This document shows positions 1 through 5,433 of a stretch of DNA of 6,390 nt, piece by piece (within the stretch, counting starts at the first letter, position 1; each line of letters starts with the position of its first letter). The notes under the pieces are model-generated. The model did no database searches and had not been told where the DNA came from. It was given only the letters and a program-made list of their open reading frames with translations. Source of the DNA: UBA7672 sp964550535 (lineage in GTDB: Bacteria > Pseudomonadota > Alphaproteobacteria > Caulobacterales > Hyphomonadaceae); contig CAZJZQ010000156.1 in assembly GCA_964550535.1 (NCBI GenBank), positions 1 to 6,390 of the forward strand, given 5' to 3'. Position numbers and translations under genes: made by a program.

Positions 1-982
1 GCAGGGTCGCCACGTCCACGGTGAAGCCGTGGTTCATGGAGACGATCTCCACCTTGCCGGTCGTGAAGTCCTTTACGGGATGGTTCGCGCCGTGGTGGCC
101 TTGCGGCATTTTCTTTGTCTTTGCGCCGAGGGCCAGCGCGAGCATCTGGTGGCCGAGGCAGATGCCGAGGATGGGCACGCCCGAGTCGATCAGCTTGCGG
201 ATTTCGGGGCCGGCGTATTCGGCGGTGGCGGCCGGATCGCCCGGGCCGTTGGAGAGGACGACGCCGTCCGGCTTGAGGGCGAGGATGTCCTCGGCCCTGG
301 TCTTCGCGGGGACGATGGTGGCGCGGGCGCCGACGGCGGCGAGGTTGCGCAGGATGTTTTTCTTCACGCCGAAATCCATCACCACGACATGGAAGCGCGC
401 GGCGGCGACGTCGCTGAAACCGGTTCCGAGGCGCCAGAGCGAGGAGGTGTTCTCGAAGCGCTGGCCGGATGAGACGTTGATGGCGAGGTCGGCTTTCTCG
501 ACGCCCTTCCACGAGCGGGCGGTTTCGATGAGGCCGGCGGCGTCGATGCCGCCCTGCGGGTTATGGGCGATGGCGGCTTTGGGCATGCCCAGCTCGCGGA
601 TGCGGCGGGTGAGGGCGCGGGTGTCCACGCCCGACAGGCCGATGATGTTGCGGCGTTGCAGCCAGGGGCCGAGATGGTCCTGCGCGCGCCAGTTGGCGGG
701 CGGGGTCGGGGGCGCGCGGAACACCGCGCCGCGTGCGCCGGCGGCGCCCTGGGCGGACGATTCTTCCAGATCCTCGGCGTTGGCGCCGACATTCCCGATA
801 TGGGGGAAGGTGAACAGCACGATCTGTTCGGCGTAGGACGGGTCCGTGAGGATTTCCTGATAGCCGGTGATGGCGGTGTTGAAGCAGAGTTCTCCGGGAG
901 CGGCGCCGGTGTGGCCCCAGCCTTCGCCCCAGAAGACCGTGCCGTCTTCGAGAGCCAGCGCGCCGGTGGGTAGTTTCGTCAT
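1..982 (-). CDS. carA: Carbamoyl-phosphate synthase small subunit (glutaminase), 3' end cut off by window
   Basis: This cytoplasmic subunit hydrolyses glutamine and passes ammonia to the large subunit CarB, which makes carbamoyl phosphate for pyrimidine and arginine synthesis. The visible 327 codons begin MTKLPTGALALEDGTVF. An N-terminal CarA-specific domain (about 1-190, with FNTAITGYQEILTDPSY and the conserved NIIGLSGVDTRALTR) is followed by a class I glutamine amidotransferase domain from about residue 198 (VVMDFGVKKNILR). That domain shows LSNGPGDP at 243-250, the nucleophile elbow GICLGHQ with Cys275, and NHGF at 317-320. The catalytic His/Glu pair lies about 35-40 residues further on and is outside the window; the family is usually about 380-400 residues. 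The ATG at 982-980 is supported by GAGG (993-990) seven bases upstream. carB is not visible. Identification is firm from family motifs. Confidence 0.97.
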   Translation of the reverse strand, partial: MTKLPTGALALEDGTVFWGEGWGHTGAAPGELCFNTAITGYQEILTDPSYAEQIVLFTFPHIGNVGANAEDLEESSAQGAAGARGAVFRAPPTPPANWRAQDHLGPWLQRRNIIGLSGVDTRALTRRIRELGMPKAAIAHNPQGGIDAAGLIETARSWKGVEKADLAINVSSGQRFENTSSLWRLGTGFSDVAAARFHVVVMDFGVKKNILRNLAAVGARATIVPAKTRAEDILALKPDGVVLSNGPGDPAATAEYAGPEIRKLIDSGVPILGICLGHQMLALALGAKTKKMPQGHHGANHPVKDFTTGKVEIVSMNHGFTVDVATL

Positions 983-1029
983 GGAATCGCCTCGCTGACG
1001 GGATGCCTCACGGCGCGCAAACGGTGGCG

Positions 1030-1058
1030 TAGATAGGTCTGGCGGGGTGGGGGGTCAA
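1030..1058 (-). promoter_or_regulatory. Candidate sigma-70-type promoter for carA
   Basis: Reading the minus strand, TTGACC (1058-1053) is followed after 17 bases by TATCTA (1035-1030). The -35 matches TTGACA at five of six positions. The -10 matches TATAAT at only three of six, but it sits in CCTATCTA, which partly resembles the Caulobacter-type GCTANAWC box. A start of transcription near 1023 would leave a leader of about 40 bases, too short for a typical attenuator. Spacing and position are good; activity is inferred. Confidence 0.4.
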
Positions 1059-1067
1059 GGACGCGTT

Positions 1068-1094
1068 GCGCCCTGTGACAGTGTCGCCGGGCGC
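1068..1094. repeat. Nested inverted repeat upstream of the carA promoter
   Basis: Perfect outer arms GCGCCC (1068-1073) and GGGCGC (1089-1094) enclose a second perfect pair, GACA (1077-1080) and TGTC (1082-1085), around a single G. It lies about ten bases upstream of the proposed carA -35 and 17 bases after the stop codon of the small gene at 1111-1284. It could be a factor-independent-like stop for that gene, but no T-run follows on either strand. It could also be an operator for carA. The sequence does not decide between these. Confidence 0.4.
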
Positions 1095-1110
1095 GCGGGG
1101 GGCGGAGGCC

Positions 1111-1284
1111 TCAGCCGGTCTGGCCGCGCTCGGCTTCCATGGCGGCGATTTCCTTGCCCAGCGCCTTGATCTTCTCGCGCAGGGCCTCGGCTTCGGCGGC
1201 GTTTCCGGCGGTTTCGGCCCGGCCGAGGTCCTGCATCAGGCGGGACCAGTCGCGGCGCAGCTTGCGGATCGGGGATTGCTTCAT
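1111..1284 (-). CDS. Small charged helical protein, 57 residues, unknown function
   Basis: The minus strand encodes 57 residues starting MKQSPIRKLRRDWSRLMQ and ending EIAAMEAERGQTG. The start is well supported: AGGAG (1295-1291) lies six bases before the ATG at 1284. The N-terminus is basic (KQSPIRKLRRDWSR). From about residue 24 to 53 it is rich in Ala, Glu, Lys and Leu (AEAEALREKIKALGKEIAAM), with leucine/isoleucine spacing that suggests one amphipathic helix or short coiled coil. No signal peptide, membrane segment, cysteines or catalytic motif is visible. It lies upstream of carA on the same strand, with 128 bases and a likely carA promoter between them, and is divergent from the glycosylase gene. 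I do not recognise a family. Its shape would suit a nucleic-acid- or protein-binding accessory factor, but that is a guess. Confidence 0.7.
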   Translation of the reverse strand: MKQSPIRKLRRDWSRLMQDLGRAETAGNAAEAEALREKIKALGKEIAAMEAERGQTG

Positions 1285-1378
1285 GGCGGTCTCCTGAGCC
1301 GGGCTTCTTACATCGCGCCGCGCGCGGGCGATACGGGGCTATCTTGCACCCCGGCCGGAGGTGCGCCAGCGTCGGAGC

Positions 1379-2041
1379 ATGGCGAAGACGGATACCGGCG
1401 TTCTCGACGTCACCAATGCGGATGAGCTTTCCGCCGCCGTGAAGCGGTTGGCGAAGGGCTGTGCGGTGATGAAGGCGGCGCACAAGCGGATCGGCGTTCC
1501 CCAATGGCGGACGCGGCCGGGCGGCTATGCCGGGCTGGCGCGGATCATCGCGTACCAGCAGCTTTCGACCAAGGCGGCGGGGACGATCTGGGGGCGGGTG
1601 GAGGATTTGCTGGGGCGGGTGACGTCCAGGGCTGTGCTGGCGGCGGAGATTGACGATCTGCGCGCCTGCGGAATGTCGCGGCCCAAGATTGCGCATATGC
1701 GGTCCATCGCCATGGCGGTGGAGGAGAAGCGGCTCAATTTCCGGCGGGTGGGACGAGCGAGCGACGATGAGGCGCGGGCGGAGCTGACGGCGGTGAGCGG
1801 CGTGGGGCCGTGGACGGCGGACGTCTATCTGATGTTCTGCCTTGGCCGGTGGGACGTGTTTCCGCACGCCGATATCGGGCTCTCGGAAGCGTACCGGATG
1901 ATTACCGGCGAGGCGGAACGGCATCCGCCGAAACTGTTCCTTGAGACGGGGGAACGCTGGCGGCCTTACCGGGGCGTCGCGGCGCATATGTTGTGGGGCT
2001 ATATCAACGCAGTGAGGGACGAACAGCGGGGCGGGGCGTGA
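1379..2041 (+). CDS. DNA-3-methyladenine glycosylase 2-type (AlkA-like, HhH-GPD superfamily)
   Basis: The product (220 residues) is predicted to start base-excision repair in the cytoplasm by cutting the glycosidic bond of alkylated bases such as 3-methyladenine. Seen in the sequence: ARIIAYQQLSTKAA (54-67), typical of the first HhH-GPD helices; the helix-hairpin-helix VSGVGPWTADVYLMF (139-153); and WDVFPHADIGL, whose Asp165 matches the catalytic Asp of AlkA (Asp238 in E. coli). There is no C-terminal iron-sulphur cysteine cluster, which argues against Nth/MutY. It lacks the extra N-terminal domain of the 282-residue E. coli AlkA and resembles the compact Mag1-like members. The start is uncertain: ATG 1379 has GGAG only one base away, and GTG 1361 (six residues longer) has GGAG directly abutting it. 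Substrate range cannot be read from sequence. No Ada-type partner is visible. Confidence 0.9.
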   Translation: MAKTDTGVLDVTNADELSAAVKRLAKGCAVMKAAHKRIGVPQWRTRPGGYAGLARIIAYQQLSTKAAGTIWGRVEDLLGRVTSRAVLAAEIDDLRACGMSRPKIAHMRSIAMAVEEKRLNFRRVGRASDDEARAELTAVSGVGPWTADVYLMFCLGRWDVFPHADIGLSEAYRMITGEAERHPPKLFLETGERWRPYRGVAAHMLWGYINAVRDEQRGGA

Positions 2042-2092
2042 CTTTCGGGCCGCATTTTGGGGGCTAACGGCTTTTTCCGGGGCCGGAACATC

Positions 2093-2121
2093 TGGACATA
2101 CCGCCATTCAGTCACGATCTT
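2093..2121 (+). promoter_or_regulatory. Weak candidate promoter for the HNH gene
   Basis: TGGACA (2093-2098) is five of six to TTGACA, and 17 bases later GATCTT (2116-2121) matches TATAAT at only three positions. It would give a leader of over 110 bases before the HNH start. The 202-base gap between the glycosylase and HNH genes otherwise holds a short TTCCGG-GG-CCGGAA inverted repeat (2075-2088) directly after a five-T run, and nothing that I recognise. Confidence 0.2.
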
Positions 2122-2243
2122 GTCGCCGGGAATCGTTACTCAGGCAGCGATCTCTCTATCCCGTCTGCTGGAGCCAGGTGGCGCAGGCGGGGAACCGGCC
2201 GGACCGTGTGGCAAGCGCCCGGCCCCGATTGAGCGGAAGACGC

Positions 2244-2807
2244 ATGGCGGAAGTGATTTCGCAGGCGCCCCATGGATGCCCGGCCCTCGTTCTGAACGCC
2301 GACTTCAGGCCCCTGTCTTATTATCCCCTGTCGCTATGGCCCTGGCAGGAGGCGGTGAAAGCCGTTTTCCTGGAACGGGTCGAGGTGGTGGCGGAGTACG
2401 ATCAGTACGTCCATTCGCCGTCCTTCCGGATGCGCATTCCCAGCGTGATCGCGCTGCGGGAGTTCGTGCATCAGGACAGGCAGCCGGCCTTCACGCGGTT
2501 CAACGTGTTCCTGCGTGACGGCTTTGCATGCGCGTATTGCGGGTCGGGCGAGGATCTCACCTTCGACCACGTGATCCCGCGGTCGCGCGGCGGGCGGACG
2601 AGCTGGGACAACATCGTCGCCGCGTGCAGCCCGTGCAATCTGCGCAAGGGCGGACGCATGCCGCATCATGCCGGGATGCACCCGAGCGTGCGCCCGCATC
2701 GTCCCAACACCTGGGAGTTGCAGGAGATGGGCCGGCGCTTCCCGCCGAACCACCTGCATGAAACCTGGGTGGATTATCTTTATTGGGATGTTGAACTGGA
2801 GACTTAG
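2244..2807 (+). CDS. HNH endonuclease family protein
   Basis: The 187-residue product has an N-terminal region (about 14-85) with LVLNADFRPLSYYPLSLW followed by a block ending in a conserved PSVIALREFV. A treble-clef HNH domain follows. Its zinc-type cysteine pairs are C96-A-Y-C99 and C128-S-P-C131, and the active-site segment is FDHVIPRSRGG with Asp108-His109, then Asn123 and Asn132. The C-terminus ends in LHETWVDYLYWDVELE. This full-length arrangement is a widespread chromosomal family in alphaproteobacteria, usually annotated only as HNH endonuclease; its cellular substrate is not known to me. All expected HNH residues are present, so nuclease activity is plausible. ATG 2244 is chosen because GGA lies six bases upstream and family members start close to this point; an in-frame GTG at 2178 would add 22 residues of low-complexity sequence. 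It is about 200 bases downstream of the glycosylase gene, so joint transcription is possible but not shown. Confidence 0.9.
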   Translation: MAEVISQAPHGCPALVLNADFRPLSYYPLSLWPWQEAVKAVFLERVEVVAEYDQYVHSPSFRMRIPSVIALREFVHQDRQPAFTRFNVFLRDGFACAYCGSGEDLTFDHVIPRSRGGRTSWDNIVAACSPCNLRKGGRMPHHAGMHPSVRPHRPNTWELQEMGRRFPPNHLHETWVDYLYWDVELET

Positions 2808-2820
2808 CCGCTGCGCGGCT
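2806..2820 (+). terminator. Small hairpin at the HNH stop codon
   Basis: AGCCGC (2806-2811) and GCGGCT (2815-2820) form a perfect 6-bp stem with a 3-base loop, overlapping the last two bases of the TAG stop. No T-run follows, so it is at best a weak terminator or transcript 3'-end stabiliser. Confidence 0.3.
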
Positions 2821-2894
2821 GGGCATTCGGCAGTTGGCGTTAGGCAGTCGGGTTCGTGCTGACTGTCTGGGTCGAACGCGCTCCTATGTCCGCT

Positions 2895-2922
2895 CATTCC
2901 GGCGAAAGCCGGAATCCAGGGA
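2895..2922 (+). repeat. REP-like hairpin unit, left copy
   Basis: Arms ATTCCGGC (2896-2903) and GCCGGAAT (2908-2915) are perfect complements around a GAAA tetraloop, followed by the tail CCAGGGA. Sequences of the form CATTCCGGCGAAAGCCGGAATCC are a familiar dispersed intergenic repeat in proteobacterial genomes (from general knowledge, not searched here). Confidence 0.7.
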
Positions 2923-2978
2923 CGGTTTTCCAACGCGAACAGGCTTGAAGCGTAAGGCCGGAACAAGCCTCGCTGTCA

Positions 2979-3008
2979 GCCCTGGGTCCCGGCTTTCGCC
3001 GGGACGAG
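2979..3008 (-). repeat. REP-like hairpin unit, right copy in opposite orientation
   Basis: Arms GTCCCGGC (2986-2993) and GCCGGGAC (2998-3005) enclose TTTC, so the minus strand shows the same GAAA loop and a CCCAGGG tail. It is a diverged, inverted copy of the unit at 2895-2922: the core CCGGCGAAAGCCGG is identical and outer bases differ by paired changes that keep both stems perfect. Such head-to-head pairs are typical of REP/BIME elements at the 3' ends of genes. Confidence 0.7.
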
Positions 3009-3044
3009 CGGGGATGGGACTGTGGTTCTTCGACTGCCGAATGC

Positions 3045-3611
3045 CTACTCCAGCGGCGTTTCCTTCCAGCCGTTTTGCGGGCGCATTTCCGATGCTGAGG
3101 GCGGTTTGAGTTCTTCGCAGGCGCCGGGCTCCATCGTGGAGAGGATGGTGGCCACGCGCCATGCGTCGTCGAGATAGACGAGGTTCAGCGCGTCGATGCC
3201 GCAATGGATCACCTCGCCATTGTCGCGCAGTTCGTAGGGCGCCCACACCGTGGCGATGTGGCCGCGCACGAGGACGATGGGGTCCCAGTAGCGTTCGAGG
3301 AACGGGTCGGCGTCGCTGTCCGGCTGCATCATGTCGCCGTTGACGAAGGGGCGGACCGTGCCTTCCTGTCCGTTCTCGCGCTGCTGGAACCAGGCGACGC
3401 CTTCGTTGATGAGGATGTCCTGCATTTCTTCGCTGTCGTGGTTGCCGACGGCCAGCATGAAGCGGTCGACGACGGCGAGGACGGCTTCCTTCTCCGCTGC
3501 GGCGGCGCCTTGAGGCCGGGCTGCTGTTGCAGCGGCGGGCGGCTCCGGCGCGGGCTGTGTCGCGCAGGCGGCAAGACCGAGGAATGCGGCGGGCAGGAGG
3601 ACACGCAACAT
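3045..3611 (-). CDS. Predicted lipoprotein with NTF2-like (SnoaL/DUF4440-type) domain
   Basis: The 188-residue product starts MLRVLLPAAFLGLAAC, a signal peptide with lipobox LAAC and lipidated Cys16; residue 17 is Ala, so sorting to the outer membrane is expected. A Pro/Ala-rich linker (about 17-38) leads to an alpha+beta domain from about 40 to 165. That domain opens with the helix KEAVLAVVDRFMLAVGNHDSEEM and ends in strands with ERYWDPIVLVRGHIATVWAPYEL and DAWRVATILST, the pattern of NTF2-like proteins of the SnoaL/DUF4440 kind. Members bind small ligands or act as enzymes, but no specific catalytic residues can be named here, so function is unknown. ATG 3611 is fixed by the signal peptide; upstream there is only a weak GGA. 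It converges on the HNH gene and diverges from the MAPEG gene. A much longer in-frame extension upstream exists but would bury the signal peptide and is unlikely. Confidence 0.88.
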   Translation of the reverse strand: MLRVLLPAAFLGLAACATQPAPEPPAAATAARPQGAAAAEKEAVLAVVDRFMLAVGNHDSEEMQDILINEGVAWFQQRENGQEGTVRPFVNGDMMQPDSDADPFLERYWDPIVLVRGHIATVWAPYELRDNGEVIHCGIDALNLVYLDDAWRVATILSTMEPGACEELKPPSASEMRPQNGWKETPLE

Positions 3612-3643
3612 GGGGCGGGTTCCAGATTGAGGGAGGGGGCTGG

Positions 3644-3672
3644 AAGCTAGGCATGGGGCCCGGGATTGTCCA
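3644..3672 (-). promoter_or_regulatory. Candidate promoter for the lipoprotein gene
   Basis: On the minus strand TGGACA (3672-3667; five of six to TTGACA) is followed after exactly 17 bases by TAGCTT (3649-3644; three of six to TATAAT). Transcription would begin near 3637, giving a leader of about 26 bases before the ATG at 3611. Placement is good; the -10 is weak. Confidence 0.35.
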
Positions 3673-3690
3673 TCTGGGCGCGGAACCATG

Positions 3691-3723
3691 GCCAGCGGCC
3701 CGATTCCGCCAGATTCCGCTGGC
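3691..3723. repeat. 8-bp inverted repeat in the divergent intergenic region
   Basis: GCCAGCGG (3691-3698) and CCGCTGGC (3716-3723) are perfect complements separated by 17 bases, which themselves contain part of a direct repeat (GATTCCG at 3702 and 3712). It lies between the candidate promoters of the lipoprotein and MAPEG genes, so a regulator site for one or both is possible. No known operator consensus is recognised. Confidence 0.35.
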
Positions 3724-3724
3724 G

Positions 3725-3749
3725 TTTCAGCCTTGGTATTCGCTAGCAC
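3725..3749 (+). promoter_or_regulatory. Weak candidate promoter for the MAPEG gene
   Basis: GCTAGCAC (3742-3749) matches the Caulobacter housekeeping -10 form GCTANAWC at seven of eight positions. The -35 candidate TTTCAGC (3725-3731) lies ten bases upstream but matches TTGACGS at only four of seven. The leader would be about 30 bases. Confidence 0.25.
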
Positions 3750-3785
3750 TAGTGACCAGAAGAAGCGGGGCGCAGGGAGCCGACC

Positions 3786-4226
3786 ATGCCGGAACAGCTT
3801 ATGACCATGACGGCGCCTATGCTGGCGCTGATCGTGTGGACACTGATCATGCTGGTCTGGCTGTATGCGCTCCGCATTCCGGCGATGCGGGCGGCGGGCG
3901 TCGATGCGCGCAAGATCAAGGGCAAGGAGACGATGGGCGCGCTGGCGAGCATTCCTCCGCGCGTTCACTGGCCGGCCGACAATTACAACCACCTGCACGA
4001 GCAGCCGACGCTGTTCTATGCGCTGATGATCTATTCGTATCTGGTGGGCGTGGCGGACACGCTGAATGTCGGGCTGGCGTGGACCTATGTGGCGCTGCGT
4101 GTGGTTCACAGCATCGTGCAGGCGACGACGAATTTCGTGCCGCTGCGGTTTGCTTTGTTCAGCCTGTCGTCGATCGTGCTGGGCGTGATCGCGGTGCGGA
4201 ATGCGATTGAGCTTCTGGCGGGCTGA
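3786..4226 (+). CDS. MAPEG family membrane protein
   Basis: The 146-residue product has four predicted membrane helices, at roughly 10-30, 75-93, 95-114 and 120-142. The loop before helix 2 carries the family signature NYNHLHEQPTLFYAL (66-80, with Glu72 and Pro74). Helix 3 carries YVALRVVHSIVQATTN with Arg105, His108 and Asn116, the usual MAPEG pattern. Eukaryotic relatives (microsomal glutathione transferase, FLAP, LTC4 synthase) bind glutathione or lipids in a trimer. Bacterial members of this small type are mostly uncharacterised, so an enzymatic role is only inferred. The start is supported by GGGAG six bases before ATG 3786. It is divergent from the lipoprotein gene and 127 bases upstream of prfA; nothing in the neighbourhood suggests glutathione metabolism. 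Confidence 0.88.
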   Translation: MPEQLMTMTAPMLALIVWTLIMLVWLYALRIPAMRAAGVDARKIKGKETMGALASIPPRVHWPADNYNHLHEQPTLFYALMIYSYLVGVADTLNVGLAWTYVALRVVHSIVQATTNFVPLRFALFSLSSIVLGVIAVRNAIELLAG

Positions 4227-4235
4227 GCGCCGCTT

Positions 4236-4249
4236 GTCCGGCGCCGGAC
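4236..4249. repeat. 14-bp perfect palindrome after the MAPEG gene
   Basis: GTCCGGC (4236-4242) is followed directly by GCCGGAC (4243-4249), ten bases after the MAPEG stop, within a run rich in CCGG. As RNA it would fold into a 5-bp stem with a 4-base loop; no T-run follows. It may mark the 3' end of the MAPEG transcript or be chance in GC-rich DNA. Confidence 0.3.
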
Positions 4250-4353
4250 CGGCCCGGCGTTCCGGTTCCTGCCGGGGCGGCGGGGCCGTTGCGGGATGTG
4301 GATGCGTGGCCGGCACTGGACCTTGGCGAGCGGCTGGCGCATAGGGTCGCGCC

Positions 4354-5433
4354 ATGGCAGCCCTTTCCGAATCCCGCCTCCGGCAGATCATCGACCGCTT
4401 CGATCAGGTCGAGGCGCGCATGGGCGTGGCCAGCGAAGCCAAGGAAATCGTGCAGCTTTCGCGCGAGCATTCCGAGCTGAAGCCGGTGGCCGACAAGGCG
4501 CGCGAGGTGTCCTCGCTGCGCCGTCAGCTTGAAGACGCCGAGGCGCTGATCGAGGATGCGGCGGCTGATCGCGAACTGGTGAACATGGCGGTGGAGGAGC
4601 GCGCAGATATTCGTGATCGCCTGCCCGCGATGGAGCGCGAATTGCAGCTGATGCTGCTGCCCAAGGACAGCGATGACGAGGGCAGCGCGATCATCGAAGT
4701 GCGCGCGGGAACCGGCGGCGACGAGGCGGCGCTGTTCGCGGGCGATCTTTATCGCATGTACCAGCGCTACGCCTCGACGCGCGGCTGGCGGGTGGAGCTG
4801 GTGTCGGCGTCCGAGGGCGACGCCGGGGGCTACAAGGAGATCATCGCCGAGGTGCAGGGGCAGGGCGTGTTCGGCCGCATGAAGTTCGAGAGCGGCGTGC
4901 ATCGCGTGCAGCGCGTGCCGGCGACGGAGGCGCAGGGGCGTATCCATACGTCGGCGGCGACGGTCGCCATCCTTCCGGTGCCGGAGGAAGTGAATATCGA
5001 GGTGCGCGACCAGGACATCCGCATCGACACCTACCGCTCGTCGGGAGCGGGGGGGCAGCACGTGAACAAGACGGACTCGGCGGTGCGCATCACGCACATG
5101 CCATCGGGCATTGTGGTGACGTCTTCGGAGAAGTCGCAGCACGAGAACCGGCGCAAGGCGATGGAGCAACTGAAAATCCGTCTCTATGAGGCGGAACGCA
5201 ATGCGAAGGACTCGGCGCGCGCCGAGGCCCGCAAGAGCCAGGTGGGGTCGGGCGACCGGTCGGAACGCATCCGCACCTACAACTTCCCGCAGGGCCGCGT
5301 GACCGATCACCGGATCAACATGACGCTGTACAACCTCGACACTTTCATCGAGGGGAATGTCGACGAGATGCTGGATGCGCTGATGGCCGAGGACCAGGCC
5401 GAGCGTCTGGCCGCGATGGAAGCGCAGGGGTGA
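4354..5433 (+). CDS. prfA: Peptide chain release factor 1
   Basis: This 359-residue protein (E. coli RF1: 360) recognises UAA and UAG in the ribosomal A site and triggers peptide release. The N-terminal helical domain spans about 1-100. The stop-codon reading motif PAT is at 189-191 inside HRVQRVPATEAQGRIHTSA; a PxT motif identifies RF1, as opposed to the SPF of RF2. The catalytic loop SSGAGGQHVNKTDSAVRITH has GGQ at 233-235, with Gln235 as the residue normally methylated by PrmC. The C-terminal part contains RSERIRTYNFPQGRVTDHR, a conserved RF1 block. ATG 4354 follows AGGG at a spacing of seven. Its stop overlaps the GTG start of the MOSC gene by four bases, so the two are surely co-transcribed. 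prmC, a frequent neighbour, is not in that slot. Confidence 0.98.
   Translation: MAALSESRLRQIIDRFDQVEARMGVASEAKEIVQLSREHSELKPVADKAREVSSLRRQLEDAEALIEDAAADRELVNMAVEERADIRDRLPAMERELQLMLLPKDSDDEGSAIIEVRAGTGGDEAALFAGDLYRMYQRYASTRGWRVELVSASEGDAGGYKEIIAEVQGQGVFGRMKFESGVHRVQRVPATEAQGRIHTSAATVAILPVPEEVNIEVRDQDIRIDTYRSSGAGGQHVNKTDSAVRITHMPSGIVVTSSEKSQHENRRKAMEQLKIRLYEAERNAKDSARAEARKSQVGSGDRSERIRTYNFPQGRVTDHRINMTLYNLDTFIEGNVDEMLDALMAEDQAERLAAMEAQG

Larger units (their letters stand above)
2822..3045. repeat. 224-bp composite inverted-repeat element (MITE/REP-like)
   Basis: The space between two convergent genes is bounded by perfect 13-bp inverted repeats, GGCATTCGGCAGT (2822-2834) and its complement (3033-3045). 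The right arm shares one base with the lipoprotein stop codon (TAG at 3047-3045). The left arm is followed by a near-copy, GGCGTTAGGCAGT (2836-2848, 11 of 13 identical), giving a 14-base tandem period. Inside lie two inverted REP-type hairpins (listed separately) and a 7-bp stem AGGCTTG/CAAGCCT (2941-2947 with 2964-2970). No open frame here looks like a transposase, and no clear target-site duplication is visible. It could be a non-autonomous mobile element, or REP-type palindromes within a coincidental or unrelated outer repeat. Confidence 0.55.

Noticed and set aside
2049..2076. Possible intrinsic terminator after the glycosylase (GCCG...CGGC then five T)
   Set aside because: The stem is only 4 bp around a 15-base loop; too weak to call despite the T-run.
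2085..2098. LexA-like site (GAAC...GGAC) upstream of the HNH gene
   Set aside because: The alphaproteobacterial SOS box needs GTTC-N7-GTTC or its complement; the spacing here is 4 and one arm is imperfect.
1055..2107. A 350-codon minus-strand frame antisense to the glycosylase
   Set aside because: The plus-strand HhH-GPD motifs are clear; the antisense translation is Arg/Pro-rich and overlaps the real 57-residue gene in the wrong frame.
2150..2240. Possible structured RNA before the HNH gene
   Set aside because: The GC-rich segment has scattered short complementarities but no cloverleaf, conserved RNA motif or strong long stem that I can support.
2808..3044. CRISPR-like or transposase-bearing element between the convergent genes
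   Set aside because: There is no regular repeat-spacer array and no open frame with transposase motifs; the symmetry fits palindromic intergenic repeats.
3612..4391. Upstream in-frame extension of the lipoprotein gene to a total of 448 codons
   Set aside because: The extension is antisense to the MAPEG gene and would place the signal peptide and lipobox in the middle of the protein.
4159..5310. A 383-codon open frame on the minus strand across prfA
   Set aside because: It is antisense to an unmistakable RF1 gene and its translation is rich in Arg, His and Ala without any family pattern, as expected from GC-rich codon bias read backwards.
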